DNA of 64,000 nucleotides from NCBI GenBank assembly GCA_016508695.1, contig VNKQ01000010.1, positions 620,001-684,000 on the forward strand. Direction: 5' to 3'. Within the stretch, counting starts at the first letter, position 1; every line of letters begins with the position of its first letter. This stretch comes from Hyphodiscus hymeniophilus (taxonomy: Eukaryota > Ascomycota > Leotiomycetes > Helotiales > Hyphodiscaceae). The translations under genes and the position numbers were made by a program. The notes below the pieces were generated by a model. It saw only the letters and a list, made by a program, of their open reading frames with translations. It was not told the origin of the DNA and did not search any database. Below, piece by piece: positions 21,489 through 32,742 of the stretch.

Positions 21489-22527
21489 ATGGCTGTCGGA
21501 AAGTGAGTTGCCTCCTCCCTGCGAATGAGATGATGGATGGCCGAGATTTGGGCGACGCGATGCGATGGAGGGGCAAAGAAGACTTCGATAATCACGGTCT
21601 GACAATATATCAGGAACAAGCGCCTTTCGAAGGGCAAGAAGGGTCTTAAGAAGAAGACTATGGACCCTTTCACCCGCAAGGACTGGTACCAAGTCAAGGT
21701 ATGGCAATCATTAAGCTTGAATCCATTTGACAGGAGTTGACGATGTCTCAGGCTCCATCCTCCTTCAACGTTCGAGAGTACGAATTATCCCCCATCCCAA
21801 TAAATCGAATGGCCATCTAACAAATCTCGCAGTGTCGGCAAGACTCTCGTCAACAGAACCACCGGTCTCAAGAACGCAAACGATGCATTGAAGGGCAGAA
21901 TTTTCGAGGTTTCCTTGGCGGATTTACAGAAGGATGAGGATCACGCTTTCCGAAAGATCAAGCTCCGTGTCGATGAGGTCCAAGGAAAGAATTGCTTGAC
22001 CAACTTCCATGGTCTCGACTTCACCTCCGACAAGCTCAGATCCCTGGTCCGCAAGTGGCAATCTTTGATTGAGGCCAACGTCACAGTCAAGACCACCGAC
22101 GACTACCTCCTCCGTCTCTTCGCCATCGCCTTCACCAAGAAGCGACCCAACCAGATCAAGAAGACCACCTATGCCGCCTCTTCGCAGATCAGAGCTATCC
22201 GCCAAAAAATGATTGAGATTATCCAACGCGAGGCTACCAGCTGCACCCTGACACAACTCACTGCCAAGCTCATTCCCGAAGTCATCGGTCGCGAGATTGA
22301 GAAGGCCACCCAAGGCATCTATCCTCTACAAAATGTGCGTGGTTTTATGATTTTGGGGAGGAGGCTCATTAACGTTTTTATAGGTCCACATCCGCAAAGT
22401 CAAGCTCCTGAAGGCACCTAAGTTCGACCTTGGTGGTCTTCTTAACCTCCACGGCGAATCGAACACAGATGAGCAAGGTCAAAAGGTTGAGCGGGAGTTC
22501 AAGGAGAAGGTGTTGGATGAAGTATAA
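21489..22527 (+). CDS. RPS1: 40S ribosomal protein eS1 (S1/S3Ae)
   Basis: A structural protein of the small ribosomal subunit near the mRNA exit and platform. Exons are 21489-21502, 21614-21698, 21752-21777, 21833-22334 and 22384-22527, giving 256 aa, exactly the family size. It starts [20 protein letters not shown], contains MDPFTRKDWYQVKAPSSFNV and FHGLDFTSDKLRSLVRKWQS, and ends KVEREFKEKVLDEV. The first coding exon is only 14 nt and the third only 26 nt, with 111 nt for the first intron, as is common for ribosomal protein genes with 5'-biased introns. Confidence 0.97.
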
Positions 22528-22843
22528 ATGGGATGATTTGTGTGATGGCATGGGGTTTTCTACCGGTCTCTTGCATGTAGTCAGGTCTTTGCTTTGGGCA
22601 TACGGCGTGATATGCATGCCGTTCTAGCAAATGGGCTAGGCAATGAAATTCCCAAAATTCCAAAAAGTACTGAATTACTCTGGATGCACATGTGAATGTT
22701 TTTGGAGATAGAGTGCTGCCCAGCCCGTTTTAGCGAGATAGACGACGTCAGTGAATGTGACCTTCCCATATCTTATTCTCAGCGGAAACCTGGACTATCA
22801 ACAACACAACTGGTCCAGTGCTGACTTGAACTTATATCTCACG
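22528..22843. other. RPS1 to Rab intergenic region
   Basis: 316 bp with 3' UTR of RPS1 and the promoter of the Rab gene; nothing further is recognised. Confidence 0.5.
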
Positions 22844-23559
22844 ATGGCATCAGACGAGTCTCTCCCAACATTAAAGATCTTAATGATCGGTCCCTCTGGA
22901 GCCGGAAAGTCTGCTTGTAAGTTTATTTCAAGACCCTGGCGCAAGTCGTCTTCAAGCTAACCAAGCCTAATAGTACTCATACGATACTGCGACGACCAGT
23001 TCGACTCGGAATCATCTACTGCTACGATAGGCGTAGACTTCAAGGTAAAAGCCTTTCCACAGCCCTTTCAGTCAACCAGACTCACACCATCCAGGTCAAG
23101 AAACTCTCGGTTCACGGAAAAGCCTACCGCCTCAACCTTCTCGACACCGCAGGCCAAGAGCGCTTCCGCACACTCTCCAACTCCTACTACCGAGGCGCAC
23201 ACGGGGTAATACTCGTCTACGACATCTCGAACCGAGAATCCTTCCTAGCCATGGAGCGCTGGTTCGAAGAAGCAGAATCCAATGCTATGCCTGGAGCCGT
23301 CATGTATCTGGTGGGCAGCAAAATGGATAAATCAAGTGGACGGACCGTCAAGACGGAGGAGGGTATAGAACTTGCGGAGCGCCACGGTTGCCAGTTTTGT
23401 GAAGTCAGTTCCAAGACCAGGGATAACGTCCGTAAGCCGTTTGTGGAGATTGTCGATGCTATTGTTAAGGATCCGAAGCTTTTAAATGCGAGTAGTAGGA
23501 GGAGTGGGACGGTTAGCGTTGCTGGTGGGAGTAGTGGTGATAGTGGGTGTGCTTGTTAG
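22844..23559 (+). CDS. Rab-family GTPase, Rab18-like
   Basis: A membrane-trafficking GTPase. Exons are 22844-22916, 22974-23044 and 23095-23559, giving 202 aa. G1 is GPSGAGKSALL (split by intron 1), switch I ESSTATIGVDFK, G3 DTAGQERFRTLSNSYYRGA, G4-like GSKMDK in place of the usual NKxD, and G5 EVSSKT. The C-terminus GDSGCAC provides the CxC dual geranylgeranylation signal. Sequence around IGVDFKVKKL and the GERFRTL region fits the Rab18 branch, which acts on ER and lipid droplets in other eukaryotes. The altered G4 box (GSKMD rather than NKxD) should weaken guanine recognition but the Lys and Asp are kept. Confidence 0.92.
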
Positions 23560-23726
23560 GGGTGGATGGGAGCGTTGCAGTTCCGTAATTGTGGGTGCAT
23601 GTTTTGGGAAGATACCAAGAGGGGTGTATTACATTTGGATATGAAGACGGTTGGCAGGAGTTACGGTCAACGAAGGCATGAGGTCTTGAGTATGATACCC
23701 TTATACAATGCATTAGAATTACGTTC

Positions 23727-24830
23727 CTATTCTTTAGGTTTTAGGAAGTCTACAACAACTACACGAAGCAATGAAATTAGCTTTTCATCGCCAACTTAAG
23801 TTTATCGGGATCATTACCTCTTCTAAAGTCTTCAGGTTGCTCGGAGATCACCCAGTGCCCAGAGTCTATATCTGCAAGTTCGAATCTAGGGAAAAACTTC
23901 CCAATGACAGGCAACGCCTCGTCCGGAACGTATCTACTCTTCGTACCTCTGACAAACAATGCTGGCTTCTCGAACCGCACTTCATCAGGATCCTTGTATG
24001 GAAAATCCCCAAGATTGTCCAGTACGGAGCCCAGTATCTTCAGTGGCACTTTAAACTTCTGCGTCTTCTCGTTCGGAGGTCGATACAAGTTACCCAACAG
24101 AAATTGACGTATAGTCAACGAGTCCTCGTAATCTTGTAGAATCTTGTCCGCATCGGCTTGTCTCGTCACTCCTGCTTCTTCAATCTTCTTCATGCCCTGG
24201 ACATATTTGCCAAAATTACTAAGTAGAGCTGCGTCGATAGGGGCGTTGTCTACGGAGACAATATCGTGTATGATTTCTGGGGAATGTAGGGCTAATGTCA
24301 TGGCTGTTTTCGCACCCCTATCCAGTTGTCAGATCCACATTTGTAGAGAGCCCTAAATACTGACATGGAGTGACCGATGAGTGAAGTATCTGTGAGCTCG
24401 TGCTCATCTATAAAGCCAGCTACGTCTTCTGCCATAGCCATATAATCATGGTGCGGATCGTGAGGAGAATCGCCATGGTTTCGGAGGTCCTGCCAGCACC
24501 CTCAGCAAATATACCACATCTTCAGTGACAAATCCTACCACAGCGTAAACTGCCCTTCCTAAATCCCGTGCCAGAGCTCTGTTCCTCTGTCAGCGAATTC
24601 GAGAGCGTTCGGTCGAGATCTGCTCACTTACTGATGCTCCTGTTATTCTTCTTGGACCCAAAAAGACCGTGCATGAAGATTATTGGAGCATGCTTCGGAT
24701 AACAACCTTTGGCAGGTTCATGAAGATCGAAAGCTAACGGAAGCCTAGCTATTGAAACATAACTCCGTCTCGAGGTCCATGGAACTTGGGCGTTCTTCGC
24801 GAAGGTCTGTTTTACCAATCGAGCTCGCAT
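23727..24830 (-). CDS. IMO32: Mitochondrial alpha/beta-hydrolase, ABHD11/Imo32 family
   Basis: A serine hydrolase of the family that includes human ABHD11 and yeast Imo32/Eat1. Exons are 24830-24628, 24578-24539, 24489-24365, 24317-23818 and 23755-23727, giving 298 aa. The Arg/Lys-rich, acid-free N-terminus (MRARLVKQTFAKNAQ) looks like a mitochondrial presequence. Oxyanion motif MHGLFGS, the DLRNHGDSPH signature, nucleophile elbow GHSMG (split by intron 3), and the late His in DIDSGHWV are present. The last 29-nt exon adds the expected VVDFLKPKE ending; without splicing the frame reads into a non-conserved tail. The first donor was set at GTGAGC (24627) because a nearby GTAAGT breaks the frame. 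Confidence 0.9.
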
Positions 24831-25505
24831 CCTGCAGCAATATGGATGCCCCCAATTCTAGGTTTTCCAACAGCTTGGGCCGATGATCTGGTAATCTGGC
24901 GAATTTTGAAAACTACATCCAAGTCGGGACGGAAAGTCGCATTCTCGACCTTTGTATTTGTGTTGCCTGAGGCAAGCACGCTCAGGTATTCCCGCTCTTT
25001 TAAAGTTTAATCCAAACTTTCCCTGGACTACATTAGGAACTGTCTTGGAATCGATTCAATATCCTCTCTTGCTGTCTTCTCATATTGCAATTTATATCGT
25101 TCTTCCGCGTGTGATTTGAAAGTCTCTTCAATATCCCTGAAAGCATCTGATACAGCTCTCTGCCCACCAGTTCACCAAAATATCCCTGTTTTTGCCCTCA
25201 CAGCCGTGTGTAAAAAGAAAATTGGCCACAGATAGGACAGCGTTCCATTGAGCCTCTCAAGCTGTACCGAACGGTCCAAAATTTATGTCGCCAAGGAGCG
25301 GCTCTATTGTATTTCTATATCAACAAGCTCTTCGGACTCCCATAAGCCGTGCTACCATGTTCCCCAGCTGAGGAGACCTTCTCGTGTCCAACACAACAAA
25401 CTTCTCTGACGACGGTAAACATACCCAGATTTATGATGAAGGCTCGGTAGTGCCATCGGATTTCCTGGCATTGGCTTTAGATACACGCCCTCAATATCTA
25501 CTACC
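24831..25505. other. Decayed region with a minus-strand coding relic
   Basis: 675 bp upstream of the hydrolase. On the minus strand about 25030-25230 reads GGQRAVSDAFRDIEETFKSH and continues to ESIPRQFLM-stop, preceded in the same frame, across one TGA, by LERLNGTLSYLWPIFFLHT. This has coding character but no intact gene around it, so a pseudogene remnant is likely. Family not recognised. Confidence 0.35.
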
Positions 25506-25839
25506 ATGCCTTCTTACCTCCACATAGACAGCCGCCAAGACTACAATTTTTGCGTGTAAGTGCTCGGATCCTTGGTAGGGCATAGATGAACTGTCTCAAC
25601 TTATGAGACTTAACAAGCGAATGCGTTATGAGCTACCAGAAGCGATGTACCTACCTAAGTTCCACAATTTTGAATTCATCGATTCCTCGAATTCTCTCAG
25701 AGAATATGTGGACGGCCGTGGTTATGTACTCACTCAATCCCGGTTTCATTGTTTCCCCTATCTTCCAGGTCCTCGTACTTCGCACACCACCGAGTTGAGT
25801 ACCGTATGTCCGTCTTTCAAGACAGCTTATCCTGATTGA
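25506..25839 (+). CDS. Possible small gene of unknown function
   Basis: Exons 25506-25555 and 25608-25839 join in phase through a 52-nt intron with a GTAAGT donor and CTCAAC branch-like sequence, giving 93 aa. It starts MPSYLHIDSRQDYNFCV and continues KRMRYELPEAMYLPKFHNFE. The acceptor (ATGAG) is unusual. No domain recognised. It lies in a stretch that otherwise looks decayed, so it may be part of a broken gene. Confidence 0.3.
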
Positions 25840-26952
25840 TTATTAAGATACATCAATGAGTGGAAAACTCTTGTCAATACCTCCACGTATGATACGTAAA
25901 GGCATGCAATTTGCCAACCAGCTGTACTTACACTAGCTTGATCTTGGGAGCCTGACTTTGATCGTGATACTTGGTCTCAATATATGCATGAGCACCTGAG
26001 TCTACTGTACTCTAATTGAGCTATGAATTGGTCACCGATTACTTGCGCCTTTCAAGGTGAGCATGACACAATGAAATTACAACAGTATACCATCAGCGAT
26101 CGAAGAAATCAAGATTGAGCCTCTTGTACATGGCCCAAGAGCGGTGTGGGCTTGAGAGCAACAGTTCATAGAATCGACCTCAACCCACTAATTGACTCGG
26201 ACTTCGAAGTCACCCGAGAAGCACTCCACAAGCACAAGCTCATCATCTTCAAAGGCCAACCTGGTACAACCGAGCGTTGTAGCACTCGATCATAAGTCCT
26301 GAGTCTCTAGTCTAGTTCGAAGCAAATCCTAATTTTCGCAGACGGAATTCCCAAGAGTCCTATAGTTCTCGAATCATGCACTAGTGCAATATCACATCTT
26401 CAGATCATCCGTTTGCTGTCACATACTCCACGGAGTGAGCGTAGTTGTGGGAAGAACAACAAGACCTGACAGATCATCTGTCTGAGATATACAATTCCTT
26501 TTGAAAATGTCACTGAATGTTGCCAATGATTGCCAACTCCGTCTTGGCTTTAAGCTTGAGCTTAAGCCATCGCTAGAAAAAATGTGCTTATTGCTTCCGG
26601 AAGAGAGATAGCTGGAGGGTGACATTTCGGTTCGCTTGAATGATCTTGTGACAGAGAGAGGTAGCTTCCTGCTCACGGTAAGAGTATCTGAACATAGCTG
26701 CTCCAGACTTCTGGGCTTCAAAATGATGGTGGAAGAAGTTGAAGAAACATGTTTATCATTACAATTATTTAGCCCTGTGAGAGGAACAAGCCAATCCATC
26801 ACATCTCGCGGCATCTAGACCAAAACGCGTCCCTATATATGTTCTCACAACACCTAGCGTGTGAAAGAGGTATATCGGCCCTATGTGCTGCACTAGCGAG
26901 GACCCCTCCCAGGCTTCCATCTACTGCCCTTCAGCAAGGCATTCCCTTCTGT
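25840..26952. other. Gene-poor, decayed stretch
   Basis: 1.1 kb holding the TauD-like fragment (separate entry). The 131-codon minus-strand frame at 26419-26814 and small + frames lack splice or family support. Many stops in all frames fit relaxed, degenerating sequence. Confidence 0.4.
26142..26295 (+). pseudogene. TauD/TfdA-like dioxygenase fragment
   Basis: One frame reads GVGLRATVHRIDLNPLIDSD followed by FEVTREALHKHKLIIFKGQP. This matches the N-terminal segment of Fe(II)/2-oxoglutarate dioxygenases of the TauD family (G-x-E-I-x-G-I-D-L ... I-x-x-A-L-x-x-H-x-L-I-x-F-x-G-Q). The usual Gly-Ala/Val-Glu before the Ile-Asp is altered, the frame meets a TAA soon after GQP, and the HxD...H metal site is not found downstream. 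It is most likely a relic, though an unspliced exon of a divergent gene is possible. Confidence 0.5.
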
Positions 26953-27998
26953 TCAAGCCATGCGGTCAAGCAACTCGTACCGCTCCTTCGAGCTCACCCG
27001 CCTCCAAAACCTCCCCCTGCCACCGGAAGTCTTCCCCACATTCATAACCCACATAGTCCAAGCCCACCAAAGCACACCCCCAACCACACCCGCAATAGCG
27101 AATCCTGTGATTGTAAGAAGTAACCAATGCTTTCCCATCCAGAAGATCGTCTGCGCGTCCTTCCCATGCCAAGAGCTTCCCTTCGAAATATTGAAGAAAC
27201 TCCATTCGAATCCCTTATAATCATCTGGCATCAAAATCCTTACATGGTCTGCAGCTGGTCGGGTTACGCCGAGATATTCTTTCCAGATAACGGATAGGAA
27301 GAGAGGTCCCGTAGAGTACATGACGGTAATGTAGGGCATGAACCAGTAGTGATTGTAGGATTGCAGGGAGTCAATTACGCGCAGGAAGAAGGGGTGTTGG
27401 GGCACAGAACCCATGGCGTCGTTGGATATCCCGGTGGGTACGGTTCGACGCACCCAGGCCGGGTAGGAGAGGAGAGGGTCGAGACGTCGATTACAGCCAT
27501 CGTCGAGATCCATGTAAACCCCCCCATAGAAGGCGAGGACGAAGTAGCGGATTGAGTCGGCGCGTTGAATGGGGAAGGGGTAGTTGTCGAAGGTCTCGAG
27601 AAACCAAGGGTATTCTGTTCTTATGAACTCGCGGGATTTTTCGTCCGTCCAGAGCTGGAGATTGTTAGCCTGTGGGTCCCTTGGCCCATTTCTGGAGTAT
27701 GCGTATCGGGGTAACATACAATATATTCGTAGTCCTCGTGCAAGTCTATACACGACTGCTGCCCTTCCTTCCATTGCGCTGGTATCGACGCATTGATGTA
27801 CGTCTGATGTATGATCTTAGGTATCAATTGTGTCCGATTGTCGATGAGTTCTGAACCCGGCGCTGGGATTTCTGTCCGCGATATCGCATCTGCAGCACCA
27901 TCCTCGAAGAGTAGACCGATGAGAGTGCTGAAGGCGTTTAGGAGGAAGCCGATTATGATCAAGTTGATGACGAGGAATATGACCGTTCCGCGCCTCAT
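26953..27998 (-). CDS. SUR1: Inositolphosphoceramide mannosyltransferase (GT32), SUR1/CSH1-like
   Basis: The catalytic subunit that adds mannose from GDP-mannose to inositolphosphoceramide in the Golgi. Exons are 27998-27720 and 27654-26953 (65-nt intron with GCTAAC branch), giving 326 aa. An N-terminal membrane anchor (VIFLVINLIIIGFLLNAF) precedes the GT32 domain: IPKIIHQTYINASIPAQW, ADSIRYFVLAFYGGVYMDLD with the DxD metal site in MDLDDGC, and a conserved FW near the end. A C-terminal hydrophobic segment (LLLTITGFAIAGVVGGVLWW) may be a second anchor. A GDP-mannose transporter lies about 4 kb away. The acceptor at 27655 restores the family's YEY-LWTD junction. Confidence 0.92.
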
Positions 27999-28985
27999 GG
28001 TGGCTTTCGAATATCGGAATTGAAGAGGATATTATGGTAGAGGCGTAAAACGTGAAAGGAGGAAAGCCTCTGGTATGTACAAGAAGTTGTAATTAACACG
28101 CAGCCATCGAATAAAGGATGGGATAAACCGTGGTGGTGGCGGGCTCGTGTCGTGGAGTCGGAGTGAGAAAGTTCCTGGTTCCGTCGCCAAGGATGGCAAT
28201 TTCGCTTTCGGACTCTTGTAGGCGCGATCTTTGGAACGAAAAATAGGGAACAACAGGGGAGTAATAATAGAATAATAATAAACAGAATAGGGGAAATTCT
28301 ATTGATTATGGGTACTTCAAGAATAAGTGTCGGGGTAAGGTCATATGTGTGTTATATACCGAGAGCGTATACGTTTAAATATGGAAGTTATCTAATAAGT
28401 GCTTATCGGAAGACCCTATTTTCCAGGGGCCGTGGTTTTCTTCAAATCACACTAGTCATTCTGACCGTCTACATAAACCGCATTGCACAAGCCAGGAGAG
28501 CAGTTTCCGTGGTGCAGAGAAAGAATACGGTCAGTCAAATCATCCAAGACAGTTGTCTATTATCAATTTGCCCACAGCTGTGGTAATCTGCCATTGCTTG
28601 CCGTGCCTTTGTTGCATCCTGTCAATAGAGCTCAAGTACGACTGACGATGTCGCTGCGCTGTGAGGATAAAGACGTCCTTCAGGCGCCAAGTTGAAGAAG
28701 TCCTTCGAGTACTGTACTCCGAGTCTTTGATGCGCCTGCTTCATGCTCATCTGCTATGATTGGATGATCAGAAGGAGGCATCTGATCACCTCATCCACAA
28801 CGCGTGGCAGTGTAGTGTAGCCAACAGCATCATGGGAAAGTGTCACCAACCATCCGAAACGCCCGAAATGCCATTCTTCTAAGATAGATAGGCAGCGTTA
28901 AGTGAATACCGGCCAACACCGATGGCATGTTTCATCCCATCACATGTTTGAATATGTCACAGTCAACAGATTATAGATTCAAGCT
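27999..28985. other. Intergenic region with AT-rich simple repeat
   Basis: 987 bp between the mannosyltransferase start and the MMM1 stop. An imperfect (AAT)n tract lies at about 28262-28283. No gene is supported. Confidence 0.5.
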
Positions 28986-30280
28986 TCAGATCATGTTCAA
29001 ACCAGGCATAGAGCCTGGCATCGACCCTGGCATCGCATATTCCTCCCCTCTCGCTCTCCTTCTCCACCTCAGTCCCTCCTGCTCAATTCTCTCCACTTCC
29101 GCTCTGGCCCTAGCTTCAGCCTCGACTTCCCTTCTGGCCTCCTCTCTCAAATCCCTCTCGATCTCCTTGCCTTTCGCTCGACTAACACTCGGCGGCTCAG
29201 AGCCAGCGTCATCACCACCCCTAGTATTCTTCTTCCTGGGCCAGAGACTCGGAAGCTCAATCTGCTGGAACCGTGGCTCAACAGCTCTCTCATCAAACCA
29301 CGTATGTAGTCGGGCTTCGACAAGTTGTGCAATTTTGGGCACATCCTGCAGCCGTGACCGGCTCCCCACCAAGCTCCGAATCGAAAGATCAAGTCTATAG
29401 TCGTCCAGAAAACTAAAAGCCAAAGTCGTAGCATTCAACGGACTGCCCGGAATGAATGAGATAGACAGCGTCCCACTGAACCGAACAACAGAAACCGCCA
29501 GCGCAACAGGCAGGACCGCAACCAGCGGCTTAGGATAATTGAGCAGTAGTTTCGTCTCCAATGCCAATGTGATGAAATCACTCAGATCCACATCCATCCT
29601 CGCCTGTAGTCTTCCATGCTCCCTCGCGCTGCCTCCTACACTTTCTCCCCTGTTTCCTGTTCCTGCAAATCCATCCTCGTCCACGGGTATAACTCTGCAA
29701 TTACTAAAGATGGGGAAATCTTCACCTAGACTGAGCTCCGTAACTTTGATCTCATCTAGGAAGTCCGGTCTGGCAGTTCCGTTCAACGCTTTTGTCAGGG
29801 AAGTGAGAATCGCATCGTCGTATTGCGCATCTGCTCTGAACTGTGCTATCGTCTGCGCGATCAGGACGTTGAACCAATCTAGACTTTCGGGTTGGTGAGA
29901 ATCGACATTGTAATATGTTTTGCTGAGAATGGTGTTCGTAGTGAGAGGAGGAGGGTTTCGGAGGATCGATGAGCGTTTCTTGTTCAAGGGCTGTGAAGGA
30001 TGACGAGGGGTCGTGGAGCGCAATGTCAGGAGGGAACGTTTGTGTGCTAACGTTCGTGAACGTCTTTCGGTTGCTCGTAGAGCGGCTGTCACGTCGGGGG
30101 AGGGAGGGTCGCCGAAGATGAAAAACTTAATGAAGGCGCCAATTAGGATTACGATTGAGAGTTGGCCGAGGAGGAGACCTTGGGTAAAAGAGAGGCTGAA
30201 GGATGTGAGCTCGCAGTTCTGTAGTTTGGTTGAGGGACTCACGAAACCTCCGGCTTAGGAGGAGCATCTATAGTGGCCAT
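28986..30280 (-). CDS. MMM1: Mmm1, ER subunit of ERMES
   Basis: Mmm1 anchors the ERMES complex in the ER and, with Mdm12, moves phospholipids to mitochondria through SMP domains. Exons are 30280-30243 and 30195-28986 (47-nt intron), giving 415 aa. The short luminal N-terminus (MATIDAPPKPEV) is followed by a transmembrane helix (LLLGQLSIVILIGAFIKFFI), a basic linker, and the SMP domain from about residue 115 (ESLDWFNVLIAQTIAQFRAD) to about 330. The C-terminus is charged and ends with an MPGSMPGSMPG repeat also reminiscent of other fungal Mmm1 proteins. Unspliced, the frame would need a GTG start at 30242; the upstream ATG exon gives a proper start. Confidence 0.95.
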
Positions 30281-30605
30281 ACTGAATTTAGTATGATTCT
30301 ATTTCCATAGTTCTGCTCTGGTATCTGCAAAGTGAGGTTGGTAGAGGTCGTACAAATTGAGGAATAAATTCGAGCCCAGCTCAATTATCAATGAGAAGGC
30401 TTTGAATTTCAAGCGCGGCAGAGAACTTCATTGGCTCACCCGATCCATTGTTTCGGCGAAATCTCAGCCTCGTCCTGTTTCTTATCATTAAAATCATACC
30501 TCTACACAACGAACGGCCTCACAGCATGACGACTACCTCATAACCAGAACTCAAATCTTCTGATCTCAAATCTCGAAGGAACTCTATTTTCCCCTCTAAT
30601 CAATT
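30281..30605. other. Divergent promoter, MMM1 and thioesterase
   Basis: 325 bp between two divergent start codons, likely carrying both promoters. No distinctive motif recognised. Confidence 0.5.
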
Positions 30606-31061
30606 ATGTCATCTCGTGAAGCCTGGCACAAACATCTGACATCGGAGGTCACCAATGTATCCATTCACAAACACCTAGACATCAGGTTGATTTCCCAATC
30701 CTTGGAGGCTGGGGTTCCTACTGCTCGATGCGAGTTTATATCGACACCTCAGCATCTCGTCAATACCGGATCGGTACATGGCGGCATCTCAAGTCTAATC
30801 ATCGATATGACATGTTTCCTGGCTGTGATACCGACGTTAGACATTGGACAAGGCACGGCAACGATTGCTTCGAGTTTTCAGATCCTAGGCTCGGCGGTAG
30901 GAGCGGGGAAGAAGTACGAGGTTGTGGCGAGGATGGTGAAGAGGGGAAAGAGTGTGGTATTTTGTGAGGGTGAGGTTGTGTGTGATGGCAAATTAATTGC
31001 TAAGGGAAATTTGACGAAGATCATCACTGAGGGAAAGAAGAAGGGAATGAGTAATTTATGA
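30606..31061 (+). CDS. Hotdog-fold acyl-CoA thioesterase, PaaI/ACOT13-like
   Basis: A single-exon 151-aa protein of the 4HBT/PaaI family, which hydrolyses acyl-CoA thioesters. The hotdog core shows PQHLVNTGSVHGGISSLIID, where the N-x-x-G-x-x-HGG motif and following Asp are the typical catalytic elements, and later AGKKYEVVARMVKRGKSVVF plus a final GNLTKI strand. There is no clear mitochondrial or peroxisomal signal (C-terminus SNL is not a good PTS1). Length is normal for the family. Substrate unknown. Confidence 0.88.
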   Translation: MSSREAWHKHLTSEVTNVSIHKHLDIRLISQSLEAGVPTARCEFISTPQHLVNTGSVHGGISSLIIDMTCFLAVIPTLDIGQGTATIASSFQILGSAVGAGKKYEVVARMVKRGKSVVFCEGEVVCDGKLIAKGNLTKIITEGKKKGMSNL

Positions 31062-31395
31062 GTATGACGAGACAATTCTAAGATAGATGGGGTCAAGAAC
31101 ATGTAATATTTTTATAGATCTCCATTATTCGTAGCGTATTACTATACACTTAGAATGCGCCATGTTATCAAAGACACAACTCTCTGTTCCGACCTTTAAA
31201 CCTTGCAACGAGGACTACGCCAAGACCATTCTGATGCGATGATAACCCTACCGCCCTCTAGACGTGCGGAACGAAAGAAAGTATTATAATACAATTAAGA
31301 GGACCTTCGACTCCTGGATTTGTCTTGTATTCGAACCAGTTGGAGGTCGGAGCACTTAAAAAGCTCGAGAAATTTAGCCACGCGGCATATAGCAA
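31062..31395. other. Convergent 3' region
   Basis: 334 bp between the 3' ends of the thioesterase (+) and the GDP-mannose transporter (-). Nothing else recognised. Confidence 0.5.
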
Positions 31396-32742
31396 TCAAG
31401 ATTGCGAGGCATCTCGACTGCTTTGCGAACTGGCGCTCATGACTGGTTGGTGTGTGGGTAGAGACATCTTGTTCGCCGCTGTTTGCCTGACCTTCGCCCA
31501 TGCGTACACGATACCGCTAACGAATCCAATAATGATAGCCGACACACTTCCAAATGTGACGGGGGCTTTGAAAAAAACCAATCCGCTCACTGCAATTGGC
31601 AGCTTGTTGAGAGCTCCAACCATGGAGTACGTGGTCGAGGACGTTACGCGAATACACCAAGCTGAGCAGTATGAGATGAAAATCGTGGCGAGACCCGAGT
31701 AGACCATTCCAATCATCAAGCTATTTCTGGTCTCGATGGGGAAGTTCTTGAGGAGGTTGTTGCGGGTCCAGTTCTCGAACAAGAAAGAGCAGACGAAGAG
31801 GACCGGGATTGTTAGGAGGTTATTATAGAACATAGCTGGAAACGTTAGAGCCAACACCTAGCCCCGCGAACGAAGAACTTACTGTCCCAATCCTTGAAGT
31901 TCATCTTCTTAATGACCTTGCGCATGGATAGTACATATGCTGCAGTGCAGAAGACGTTCATTCCCATCCAAGCATATCCAGCATTCAAGGTCGAAAGAGC
32001 CAATGCAGCCTCTGCAGACTGGCCCTCGGTGCTGTCATAAAGTGCATGCTGAATATCTGCCCAAGCAGCAACAACGGAGCTCAGCACCATGAGCCCAAAG
32101 GAGAATAACGCCGAGGCTGTGACGCTTCCTCCAAACCAAAGCACCTCACCGTATGCAATAACAATGATGGTCAAGTTCTTGAAGATTGTGTAAACCGGGA
32201 CAGATAGGAATTGAAGAGCTTTTGTACTCGTGTAGATCATCCCAACGAGAAGGAGAGAGATAGGAAACCCTATAGCGTCGAGTTAGGAGTCTGTTTGGCT
32301 TTCATGGGGATTCCCTTACAAGTCTTTGCCTTCTTGCTGTCAAATGGAGCGAGGTTCGTGATCATCCCAAGTTGCTTGCAGATCATAATAGCAATAATAC
32401 AGACCACAGACTATCATCTCATCAGTATCCCTCCATGAAATGCACATGGACAGCGGTGTAGCATACTTGAATGGCGAGGTAGAAGAAGTTTAAATTCCAG
32501 TTGGCACCAGAGACACAGTACTTGTTCGTAACTGTCATAGATATTGAGGCCAAACAATAAGCCAGGATTGAGATTGGGGGACTATTCGTGATGTTCGAAA
32601 CAGGTATCATCCCTCCAGATTTATTTGAGTGTGATCTCGAGATGAACGGCTCCCTGGCGGATGGCGACGATCGCCCGCTCGTGTCGCGCATCTCATATTC
32701 CGGAATCTTGACCGAATAGTCTTCATTCTTTTTGCTGTCCAT
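31396..32742 (-). CDS. VRG4: Golgi GDP-mannose transporter
   Basis: A nucleotide-sugar antiporter that imports GDP-mannose into the Golgi lumen for protein and sphingolipid mannosylation. Exons are 32742-32467, 32410-32320, 32269-31883 and 31835-31396, giving 397 aa. The N-terminal cytosolic tail is about 55 residues of Ser-rich sequence, then about ten membrane segments. Both substrate-recognition motifs are present: FKNLTIIVIAYGE (FYNN is also seen in MFYNNLLTIP) and GALNKLPIA. The supplied donor here serves the GT32 mannosyltransferase encoded 4 kb to the left, as well as N- and O-glycan enzymes. Family length and topology fit. Confidence 0.96.

Noticed and set aside
28262..28290. AAT-rich tract as a CRISPR or tandem array
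   Set aside because: It is a short imperfect trinucleotide repeat with no spacers; CRISPR is not expected in a eukaryotic nuclear genome.
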